Below are positions 1 through 5,856 of a DNA stretch of 9,586 nt, piece by piece. Positions within the stretch are counted from its first letter, which is position 1. Every line of letters begins with the position of its first letter. This DNA comes from JBEAOO01 sp041164825 (GTDB lineage Bacteria; Pseudomonadota; Gammaproteobacteria; Burkholderiales; Burkholderiaceae_C): assembly GCA_041164825.1 (NCBI GenBank), contig JBEAOO010000274.1, positions 1-9,586 on the forward strand, read 5' to 3'. Position numbers and translations under genes: made by a program. The notes beneath the pieces were generated by a model. It searched no databases. It was given only the letters and a program-made list of their open reading frames with translations, and was not told where the DNA came from.

Positions 1-615
1 GTGCCCGGCGCCAACAGCGCGGCCTTGCAGCACCTGCAAGCCCTGCAATTGCCGGCCGCACCCGTGTATTTGTGGGGCGGCTCGGGCAGCGGCAAAACGC
101 ATCTGCTGCAGGCGCTGGCGCAAACCGTGCAACAGCAGGGCCTGCAGATGGCGTGGTTCGACGCCCGCACGCCGCTGCCCTGGGACTGGGACGACAGCTG
201 GTCGCTGATCGTGTTCGACGACTGCGAGGCGCTCGACGCCGACCAGCAGCAAGCCGCGTTTGCGCTGTTTGCCATCGCTTCGCCATCTGGCGTGCAGGTG
301 GCCGCCGCCGGCGCGGTGCCACCCACCGATTTGCCGCTGCGCGAGGACCTGCGCAGCCGCCTGGGCTGGGGCCATGTGTTTGCGCTGGAGCCGCTGTCTG
401 AGGCCGAAACCCGTGCCGCCCTGCGCCGCGAGGCCGACCGGCGCGGCCTGTTTTTGTCCGACGAGGTGATGGACTACGTGCTCACCCACTTCACCCGCGA
501 CCTCAAACATTTGATGTCGCTGCTCGATCGCCTCGACGGTTTTGCGCTCACCCACAAGCGTGCCGTCACCTTGCCCTTGTTGCGCCAGATGCTGGCCGAA
601 GAGGACAAGGCCTGA
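1..615 (+). CDS. hda: DnaA regulatory inactivator Hda, 5' partial
   Basis: Hda is an AAA+ protein related to DnaA. With the DNA-loaded sliding clamp it stimulates ATP hydrolysis by DnaA and so prevents re-initiation of replication. The visible 204 residues contain Walker A (GGSGSGKTH, residues 26-34), Walker B (IVFDD, 70-74), an arginine-bearing box VII-like stretch (REDLRSRLGWG, 114-124) and a sensor II-like helix (FTRDLKHL, 164-171). There is no C-terminal DNA-binding domain like that of DnaA, which separates Hda from DnaA. The first codon, GTG, is probably an internal valine: family members usually have a clamp-binding N-terminus and a short linker of about 20 residues before PGAN, so the true start lies outside the window. 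The stop is at 613-615, and the next gene follows after 20 nt on the same strand, suggesting co-transcription. Identity is confident; only the 5' end is missing. Confidence 0.9.
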   Translation: MPGANSAALQHLQALQLPAAPVYLWGGSGSGKTHLLQALAQTVQQQGLQMAWFDARTPLPWDWDDSWSLIVFDDCEALDADQQQAAFALFAIASPSGVQVAAAGAVPPTDLPLREDLRSRLGWGHVFALEPLSEAETRAALRREADRRGLFLSDEVMDYVLTHFTRDLKHLMSLLDRLDGFALTHKRAVTLPLLRQMLAEEDKA

Positions 616-635
616 AGCCCCTGACCCCGAACGCC

Positions 636-1307
636 ATGAAGAACCTGTGTTTGTTCGACCTCGACGACACCCTGCTGCCACTGGACTCCGACCACGCCTG
701 GGGCGAGTTCATGATCCGCAGCGGCTGGGTGGACGAAGCCGCGTTCCGCCAGCGCAACGACGGCTTTTTTGCCGACTACCGAGCCGGCCGGCTCGACCTG
801 CACGCCTACATCGCCTTTGCCAGCGAGCCGCTGCGCGCCCACACGGCGGCCGAGAACGCCGCGGCGCACGCGCGTTTCATGGCCGAAGTCATCACCCCGC
901 AACTGCGCCCGGCTGCCTTTGACCTGGTGCGCGCGCACCAAGCCCTGGGCGACCGCGTGGCCTTGGTGACGGCCACCAACGACTTCGTCACCGCGCCCAT
1001 CGCGCAAGCCCTGGGCATCGATGCCTTGTTGGCCGTGCGGCTGGAGCGGGATGCTGGGGGTACCATCACGGGTCGCATCCAGGGCACGCCCAGCTACCGC
1101 GAAGGCAAGGTCACCCGGGTGCAGGAGTGGCTGGCCGAAGACGGTATGAGCTGGTCCGACTTCGAGCGCATCAGCGTCTACAGCGACTCTCCGAACGATT
1201 TGCCCCTGCTGGAGCGGGCCACCCACCCGGTGGCCACCAACCCCACCCCCGCACTCCAGGTCCTGGCCCAAGAGCGCGGTTGGCGCATTCTGAAACTCTT
1301 CGAATGA
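636..1307 (+). CDS. HAD-IB family phosphatase (SerB-like)
   Basis: A 223-residue haloacid dehalogenase-superfamily hydrolase of subfamily IB, the group containing phosphoserine phosphatase and some histidinol-phosphatases. Motif I is FDLDDT (residues 7-12, nucleophile D8 and acid/base D10). Motif II is VTAT (111-114, probable T112). The motif III lysine is K158 in YREGKVTRV, and motif IV is YSDSPNDLPLL with D184 and D188. The region between motifs I and II (about 20-95) is helical and fits a small C1-type cap. Start ATG 636 places motif I close to the N-terminus as expected; no strong Shine-Dalgarno precedes it. Its stop overlaps the pcnB start (ATGA, 1304-1307), so the two are probably translationally coupled. 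The gene commonly sits between hda and pcnB in Burkholderiales. The substrate cannot be read from the sequence; automatic labels such as phosphoserine phosphatase should be treated with caution. Confidence 0.85.
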   Translation: MKNLCLFDLDDTLLPLDSDHAWGEFMIRSGWVDEAAFRQRNDGFFADYRAGRLDLHAYIAFASEPLRAHTAAENAAAHARFMAEVITPQLRPAAFDLVRAHQALGDRVALVTATNDFVTAPIAQALGIDALLAVRLERDAGGTITGRIQGTPSYREGKVTRVQEWLAEDGMSWSDFERISVYSDSPNDLPLLERATHPVATNPTPALQVLAQERGWRILKLFE

Positions 1308-2902
1308 TCAAGAAATTCATCGACCGACTGCTGGGCAAACCCGCCGCAGCCAGCCCCGCCGCCACAGCGCCTGCGAACCGCCGCGTGGAGGTGGGCGTCA
1401 GCGAGCACGGCATTCCGCTGGCGCGCGTGGACGAGCGTGCCATCAACGTCGTCAAGACGCTGACGCAAGCGGGCTTCGAGGCCTACATCGTGGGCGGCGC
1501 CGTGCGCGACCTGCTGCTCGGTTTGCGCCCCAAAGACTTCGATGTGGCCACCAACGCCACGCCCGAGCAGGTCAAGGGCCTGTTCCGCCGCGCCTTCATC
1601 ATCGGCCGGCGCTTTCGCATCGTGCACGTGGTGCACGGCCGGGGCCGCGACCACGAGGTGATCGAGGTGTCCACCTTCCGCGCGCTGGTGGACGCGGCGG
1701 CGGCCGAGCAGGTGGCGGGCAATGAAAAAACCTCCAAGTCCGAACTCGCTGGCAAGAGCCACGTGGTCGACGCCGAGGGCCGGGTGCTGCGCGACAACGT
1801 CTGGGGCTCGCAGATCGACGACGCGGCGCGCCGCGACTTCACCGTCAACGCCATGTACTACGACCCGATCCGCGAGATCGTGGTCGACTACCACGGCGGT
1901 TTGCAAGACGCGAAGAAAAAGCTGCTGCGCATGATTGGCGACCCCGCCACACGCTACCGCGAAGACCCGGTGCGCATCATCCGCGTGGTGCGTTTTGCCG
2001 CCAAGCTGGGTTTCGAGATCGAAACCAAAACGCGCGCGCCGATCAAAGAAATGGCCGCCTTGCTCGACAACGTGCCCGCCTCGCGCACCTTCGACGAGAT
2101 GATCAAGCTGCTGCAAACCGGCCACGCGCTGCAAAGCATTGCCGAGTTGAAGAAGCAGGGCCTGCACCGCGGTGTGTTCCCGATTTTGGATGTGGTGTTG
2201 GATGAACAGCAGCGCCACGACGGCCGCGAGCAGTTTGTGGCCAAGGCCCTGGCCGACACCGACCGCCGCGTCGGCGAAGACAAGCCCGTGGCGCCCAGCT
2301 TCATGCTGGCCTGCATGCTGTGGCACGACGTGCTCGACCGCTGGCAAAAGCTCAAGAGCAAGGGCGAGCCGGTGTTCCCGGCCCTGCAGCAGGCCATCGA
2401 CTCGGTGTTTGATGCGCGCATTGGCGACATCTCGGGCCGCGGCAAGTTGGCCGCCGACATGCGCGAGATTTGGCTGATGCAGCCACGGTTTGAGCGCCGC
2501 ACCGGCAGCGCGCCGCTGACGCTGGTGGAGCAGCCGCGCTTCAGGGCTGGCTTTGACTTCTTGCGCCTGCGCGCCGATGCCGGCGAGATCGACGCCGAGC
2601 TGGGCACCTGGTGGGAGGCCTTCTCCCTGGCCTCGCCCGAAGTGCGCCAAGACATGCTCGACGCCGTGCGCCGCACGCCCGCACCACGCCGCGTGCCGGC
2701 GGCCAAGGGCGCGCCCCGCAGCACCGCCGTGGCAGCCGATGACGCCACTCCCGATGCCGACGAAGACGACGAGAACGATGGCGGCATGGGTGAGCCCGCC
2801 GCCGATGGTGACGCCCCGGCGCGCAAAAAACGCCGCCGCCGCCGCAAGCCCGCCGGTGCCCGCAGCGATGCGCCGGCCGCGCCGACCGCGTCTGAAGATT
2901 GA
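1304..2902 (+). CDS. pcnB: Poly(A) polymerase I (polynucleotide adenylyltransferase)
   Basis: PcnB adds 3' poly(A) tails to RNAs and so promotes their decay. The 532-residue protein has the class II nucleotidyltransferase head: IVGGAVRDLLLG (residues 62-73), KDFDVATNA (77-85, metal-binding D78 and D80) and a further acidic residue near E121 in IEVSTFR. RRDFTVNAMYYDP (176-188) and EDPVRIIRVVRFAAKLGF (220-237) follow, typical of the PAP/CCA family. The longer body and basic tail favour poly(A) polymerase over CCA-adding enzyme. The open frame runs upstream to 1127, but the ATG at 1304 is chosen because it overlaps the previous stop and the earlier residues resemble an out-of-frame shadow of the phosphatase. 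The C-terminus (about 457-532) is low complexity: Ala/Pro, then acidic (484-491), then nine basic residues (507-515), probably RNA-binding. In many proteobacteria pcnB is followed directly by folK; here a hydrolase gene lies between. The 79-nt spacer after the stop shows no terminator. Confidence 0.95.
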   Translation: MIKKFIDRLLGKPAAASPAATAPANRRVEVGVSEHGIPLARVDERAINVVKTLTQAGFEAYIVGGAVRDLLLGLRPKDFDVATNATPEQVKGLFRRAFIIGRRFRIVHVVHGRGRDHEVIEVSTFRALVDAAAAEQVAGNEKTSKSELAGKSHVVDAEGRVLRDNVWGSQIDDAARRDFTVNAMYYDPIREIVVDYHGGLQDAKKKLLRMIGDPATRYREDPVRIIRVVRFAAKLGFEIETKTRAPIKEMAALLDNVPASRTFDEMIKLLQTGHALQSIAELKKQGLHRGVFPILDVVLDEQQRHDGREQFVAKALADTDRRVGEDKPVAPSFMLACMLWHDVLDRWQKLKSKGEPVFPALQQAIDSVFDARIGDISGRGKLAADMREIWLMQPRFERRTGSAPLTLVEQPRFRAGFDFLRLRADAGEIDAELGTWWEAFSLASPEVRQDMLDAVRRTPAPRRVPAAKGAPRSTAVAADDATPDADEDDENDGGMGEPAADGDAPARKKRRRRRKPAGARSDAPAAPTASED

Positions 2903-2981
2903 GCCGATGGATGGATCTGCGCGCCTGAGTGGCCAGCGCAGGCACTTGGCCATGCCCACACACCGACCCTGAAGGCCCACC

Positions 2982-4166
2982 ATGGCATCCGCGACCCCCG
3001 CAATGGACCTCTGGGCCGTGAGCCCGGCCTCGCTGGGCCTTGACGCCCGCAAGCTGGGCCGCTTGTGGGCCCGGCTGAACGAAGACATCGACGCGGGGCG
3101 CCTGCCCGGCGCGGTGGCGTTGGTGGCGCGCCGTGGTCGCGTGGCCGCCTTTGAGGCCCTCGGTCAGCGCGCACCCGGTGTCAGCGGTGCCATGCACCAC
3201 GATGCGATCTTCCGCATCTACTCCATGAGCAAGCCGGTGGTGTCGCTGGCGGCCATGATGCTGCTGGAAGAAGGGCGCTTGCAGTTGGCCGATCCGCTGC
3301 ATCAGTACCTGCCCGAGTTTCGCCACATGACGGTGGGTGCCGAGCGGGCGCCTGCGCAACACGACATCACGCTGCACGACCTGCTGCGCCACACGGCGGG
3401 TTTGGGCTACGAATTTGTGGGCGAGGGCCCGCTGCAGCAGTTGTATGCCGAGCACGACCTGGCCGCGCGCACGCGCACCAACGCCGAGTTCACGCAGGCC
3501 CTGGCCACGCTGCCACTGTGGCGCGAGCCGGGCAGCGGTTGGGGCTACAGCCGCGCCACCGATGTGCTGGGCCGCGTGATCGAGGTGGTGTCGGGCCAGA
3601 GCTTGGGCGCGTTTTTGCGCCAGCGCATTTTTGGCCCGCTCGACATGCGCGATACCGGCTTCAGCGTGCCGCCCGAGCAGCAGCACCGCATTGCCGAGCC
3701 GTTCGCGGTGGACCCGGTGACGGGCCAAGCGGCGGCGCTGTTTGACCCGCGCGACGAGCCACGTTTGGAGTCGGGCGGCGGCGGGCTGATGTCCACCGCG
3801 GCCGACTACGCGCGCTTTTTGCAGTTGATCCTGCAGGGCGGTCGTTTGGGTGAAGTGGCCTTGCTGGGCCGCAAAACCGTGTCGCTCATGATGCACGACC
3901 ACCTCGGCCCGCAGCTGCCACGCGGCGACGACGTGCTGGTGCCCGGCCATGGTTTTGGCCTGGGCTTCAGCGTGCGCGAGAGCGAGGGCATGGCGCCGGT
4001 GAACGGCTCGGCCGGCCTGTGCCACTGGAGCGGCATTGCCGGCACCACCTTTTTTGTGGATCCGAGCGAGCAGCTGTTTGGCATGCTGCTCATCCAGGCG
4101 CCGCACCAGCGCGAGCACTTCCGCACCTTGTTCCGCAACATGGTCTACGCCGCCTTGGTGGACTGA
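2982..4166 (+). CDS. Serine hydrolase, beta-lactamase / class C-like (esterase EstB type)
   Basis: A 394-residue protein of the beta-lactamase-related serine hydrolase family (PF00144), which includes class C beta-lactamases, DD-peptidases and esterases such as EstB. The nucleophile motif SxxK is SMSK (S81, K84) in FRIYSMSKPVVS. The second catalytic motif is probably Y189-S190 in GWGYSRATDVLG. The third (KTG-equivalent) is likely HWSGIAGTTFF (348-358), the W-x-G form seen in esterase-like members rather than the KTG of true beta-lactamases. No signal peptide is visible, arguing for a cytoplasmic esterase-like enzyme rather than a periplasmic beta-lactamase. GAAGG at 2971-2975 lies 6 nt before ATG 2982 and supports that start. 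It sits between pcnB and folK, and its stop is 3 nt before folK, so it is likely part of the same transcript. Family assignment is firm; the substrate is unknown and resistance should not be inferred. Confidence 0.85.
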   Translation: MASATPAMDLWAVSPASLGLDARKLGRLWARLNEDIDAGRLPGAVALVARRGRVAAFEALGQRAPGVSGAMHHDAIFRIYSMSKPVVSLAAMMLLEEGRLQLADPLHQYLPEFRHMTVGAERAPAQHDITLHDLLRHTAGLGYEFVGEGPLQQLYAEHDLAARTRTNAEFTQALATLPLWREPGSGWGYSRATDVLGRVIEVVSGQSLGAFLRQRIFGPLDMRDTGFSVPPEQQHRIAEPFAVDPVTGQAAALFDPRDEPRLESGGGGLMSTAADYARFLQLILQGGRLGEVALLGRKTVSLMMHDHLGPQLPRGDDVLVPGHGFGLGFSVRESEGMAPVNGSAGLCHWSGIAGTTFFVDPSEQLFGMLLIQAPHQREHFRTLFRNMVYAALVD

Positions 4167-4169
4167 AGC

Positions 4170-4673
4170 ATGGTCGATGCGAGCAGCGGCGCCGTGGCCT
4201 GGATCGGCCTGGGTGCCAACCTGGGCGACAACCCGCGTGCGGCCTTGCGTGAGGCCGCGGCCAGCATCGCCACGTGGCCGGGCAGCACGGTGCTGGCGGT
4301 GTCGCGCCACTGGTGCTCGGCGCCGGTGGATGCGCAGGGGCCTGACTTCTTCAACGCCGTGCTGAAGCTGCGCACCACGCTCACGCCCGAGCAGGTGCTG
4401 GAGCGCCTGCTGGCGCTGGAGCTGGCGCATGGCCGCCAGCGCCCCTACCGCAACGCCCCGCGCACGCTCGACCTCGACCTGCTGCTGCACGGCGACACCG
4501 TGCTCGACACCCCGCGCCTGCAGTTGCCCCACCCGCGCCTGCACGAGCGCGCTTTTGTGCTGCGCCCCCTGGCTGAGTTGGCGGGCGAGGGCTGGGTGAT
4601 TCCTGGCCGCGGTGCGCTCAGCGCGCTGCTGCCTGCAGTGCGCGACCAGCGCATCAACGTGTTGACGGACTGA
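4170..4673 (+). CDS. folK: 2-amino-4-hydroxy-6-hydroxymethyldihydropteridine pyrophosphokinase (HPPK)
   Basis: FolK transfers pyrophosphate from ATP to 6-hydroxymethyl-7,8-dihydropterin, the step before dihydropteroate synthase in folate synthesis. The 167-residue length is normal. The N-terminal strand WIGLGANLGDN (11-21) matches the family's GSNLGD region. The HPPK signature is RNAPRTLDLDLLL (94-106), with D101 and D103 as the expected magnesium ligands. PHPRLHERAFVLRPLAEL (120-137) matches the conserved segment closing the active site. The pterin-side loop reads SRHWCSAPVDAQGPDFFNAV (45-64), with Trp where many homologues have Tyr. ATG 4170 follows the previous stop by 3 nt and has no strong Shine-Dalgarno, which suggests translational coupling to the upstream hydrolase gene. 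Usually folK is directly behind pcnB; here one gene separates them. Confidence 0.95.
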   Translation: MVDASSGAVAWIGLGANLGDNPRAALREAAASIATWPGSTVLAVSRHWCSAPVDAQGPDFFNAVLKLRTTLTPEQVLERLLALELAHGRQRPYRNAPRTLDLDLLLHGDTVLDTPRLQLPHPRLHERAFVLRPLAELAGEGWVIPGRGALSALLPAVRDQRINVLTD

Positions 4674-4686
4674 CGGATTGACCGCC

Positions 4687-5043
4687 ATGTGGAGCGCTTT
4701 GCCCGTGTCGATGCAGACGGTGTTGCTGCTGATCGCCTCGAACGTGTTCATGACCTTCGCCTGGTACGGCCACCTCAAAGACCTGGCGAGCAAGCCCTGG
4801 TACGTCGCCGCCTTGCTGAGCTGGGGCATTGCGCTCTTCGAGTACCTGCTGCAGGTGCCGGCCAATCGCATCGGCTACGCCGGCGGCATCTCTTTGGCGC
4901 AGCTGAAAATCATGCAGGAGGTGATCACGCTCAGCGTGTTTTTGCCCTTCGCCATGATCTACATGGGCCAGCCCTTCAAGCTCGATTTCCTCTGGGCCGG
5001 CCTGTGCATGGTGGGTGCTGTTTATTTCATTTTTCGGGGCTGA
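4687..5043 (+). CDS. DUF486 family small membrane protein (DMT superfamily-like)
   Basis: A 118-residue integral membrane protein with four predicted transmembrane segments, roughly residues 6-25, 36-54, 66-87 and 95-116. The sequence LLLIASNVFMTFAWYGHLKD near the N-terminus, then WGIALFEYLLQVPANRIGY and LKIMQEVITLSVF, is characteristic of DUF486 (PF04342). Members are short and related in fold to the drug/metabolite transporter superfamily; no substrate is established to my knowledge. ATG 4687 is preferred. A TTG at 4678 in the same frame would add three residues; it is closer to the folK stop but has no better ribosome-binding sequence. The gene begins 13 nt after folK and is the last of the co-directional cluster. 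No T-rich terminator hairpin follows it, so some read-through into the DUF47-pit unit is possible. Confidence 0.85.
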   Translation: MWSALPVSMQTVLLLIASNVFMTFAWYGHLKDLASKPWYVAALLSWGIALFEYLLQVPANRIGYAGGISLAQLKIMQEVITLSVFLPFAMIYMGQPFKLDFLWAGLCMVGAVYFIFRG

Positions 5044-5062
5044 ACCCCCGTTTGTTCCTCGT

Positions 5063-5097
5063 CTGAAACCGGTGTGAAACGCCCTTGGGCTTACACT
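5063..5097 (+). promoter_or_regulatory. Putative activator-dependent promoter for DUF47-pit
   Basis: Two 7-mers, CTGAAAC (5063-5069) and GTGAAAC (5074-5080), repeat with an 11-bp period and are followed 11 nt later by a -10-like TACACT (5092-5097, 4/6 to TATAAT). No recognisable -35 hexamer lies at the right distance. The direct repeat occupies that position, as in promoters activated by OmpR/PhoB-type response regulators. Predicted transcription start is near 5104. This is inferred from spacing only; the regulator is unknown. Confidence 0.35.
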
Positions 5098-5113
5098 CGC
5101 GCCGGTTTGAAAT

Positions 5114-5131
5114 GTGACATTTTTATGACAA
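5114..5131 (-). promoter_or_regulatory. Pho box (PhoB-binding site) upstream of DUF47-pit
   Basis: Read on the minus strand the site is TTGTCATAAAAATGTCAC. The E. coli-derived Pho box consensus is CTGTCATAWAWCTGTCAY, so 16 of 18 positions agree and both TGTCA half-sites are perfect with the correct 11-bp period. It lies 61 nt before the DUF47 start codon and points away from the operon. If transcription starts near 5104 it would cover about +10 to +28, a position better suited to repression than activation. PhoB repression of the orfA-pit operon is known in Sinorhizobium meliloti, where orfA belongs to the same DUF47-type family. No PhoB-dependent minus-strand gene is evident here. Confidence 0.6.
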
Positions 5132-5158
5132 GTGCTGGCGAGCCCGCCGAGCACGTCA
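5126..5158 (+). promoter_or_regulatory. Leader hairpin of the DUF47-pit mRNA
   Basis: A 13-bp stem can form. TGAC (5126-5129) pairs with GTCA (5155-5158), GTGCT (5132-5136) with AGCAC (5150-5154), and GGCG (5137-5140) with CGCC (5145-5148). The loop is AGCC, with AA bulged on the 5' side and one G (5149) on the 3' side. No U-run follows, so it is not an intrinsic terminator. It ends 34 nt before the start codon, leaving the ribosome-binding site free, and overlaps one Pho half-site. It may stabilise the mRNA or be coincidental with the DNA element. Confidence 0.4.
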
Positions 5159-5192
5159 GAAAGCTGCACACCGCCGCACGAGAGGAAACGGG

Positions 5193-5840
5193 ATGTTTTT
5201 TGGGAAGCTGTTGCCGCGCGAAGGCAATTTTTTCGAGTTGTTCAACCAGCATGGTGGGTTCATCGTCGATGGCGCCCGCGCCTTCATGCTGATGATCGAG
5301 AACTACGACAACACCGATTTGCGTGAGAAATACGGTGGCGACGTGATCAAGGCCGAGCACAACGCCGACCGCATCACCGCCGAGGTCAACCGCCTGCTGC
5401 ACAAGACCTTCATCACGCCGATCGACCGCGAGCAAATCCACGGCCTGATCAACGGCATGGACGACATCCTCGACCTGTTCCAGGACGTGACCGAAACCAT
5501 GTCGCTGTACGACGTGCGTCGCATCACCGACGAGGTGCTGCGCCTGGGCGACATCAGCGTCAAGTGCTGCGAGCGCGTGCAACACGCGGTCTCCTTGCTG
5601 CCCACCATCAACCGCAGCGAAGTGGCCGAGGCCGCTGTGAAGACCTGCGAAGAGATCGACAAGCTCGAATCCGACGCCGATCGGGTGATGCGCGCGGCCA
5701 TGTCCAAGCTGTTTCGCGAAGAAGCCGATGTGCGCGAGCTGATCAAGCTCAAGACCATTTACGAACAGCTGGAATCGATCTCCGACCGTTGTGAAGACGT
5801 GGCCAACCTGATCGAGGGCGTGGTCCTCGAGAATTCGTGA
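5193..5840 (+). CDS. DUF47 / PhoU-like phosphate transport accessory protein
   Basis: A 215-residue, largely helical cytoplasmic protein of the DUF47 family (PF01865, TIGR00153), distantly related to PhoU and almost always encoded next to a Pit transporter. Typical stretches are FFELFNQHGGFIVDGA (13-28), the KAEHNADRITAEVNRLLHKTFITPIDRE region (53-80), where the family has a conserved E..AD metal-binding-like motif, and the PhoU-like repeat ESDADRVMRAAM...LYEQLESISDRCEDVANLIEGV near the C-terminus (160-211, with KTIYEQLESISDRCED at the core). There are no membrane segments. The start is well supported: AGAGGA at 5181-5186 lies 6 nt before ATG 5193. The stop is 16 nt before pit, so the pair should be co-transcribed. 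The protein is thought to modulate Pit activity or phosphate homeostasis, but its mechanism is not settled. A Pho box lies in its promoter region. Confidence 0.92.
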   Translation: MFFGKLLPREGNFFELFNQHGGFIVDGARAFMLMIENYDNTDLREKYGGDVIKAEHNADRITAEVNRLLHKTFITPIDREQIHGLINGMDDILDLFQDVTETMSLYDVRRITDEVLRLGDISVKCCERVQHAVSLLPTINRSEVAEAAVKTCEEIDKLESDADRVMRAAMSKLFREEADVRELIKLKTIYEQLESISDRCEDVANLIEGVVLENS

Positions 5841-5856
5841 TTCGCGGCGCCTGAGC

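Noticed and set aside
1..3. GTG at the first base as the true start of hda
   Set aside because: Hda homologues have about 20 more residues, including the clamp-binding motif, before PGAN, so this is most likely an internal valine codon.
2930..2952. TGGCCA ... TGGCCA repeat between pcnB and the hydrolase gene
   Set aside because: Only a 6-bp stem with an 11-base loop and no U-run; it is too weak to call a terminator or operator.
1178..3088. Long open frame on the minus strand (636 codons) across pcnB
   Set aside because: It lies antisense to a gene with clear catalytic motifs, has biased His/Gln/Ala/Gly composition and no recognisable domain; such frames are common in GC-rich coding DNA.
2982..4166. 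Calling the serine hydrolase an antibiotic-resistance beta-lactamase
   Set aside because: No signal peptide and no KTG box are visible; the motifs fit esterase-like members better.
2541..4871. Open frame of 776 codons on the minus strand across the hydrolase and folK genes
   Set aside because: It overlaps three well-supported plus-strand genes, has composition typical of a reverse shadow frame, and resembles no family I know.
5072..5096. GCCCTTGGGC inverted repeat with GTGT/ACAC flanks as a terminator for the DUF486 gene
   Set aside because: The loop is too small without opening a pair, the outer pairing needs two bulges and no U-run follows.
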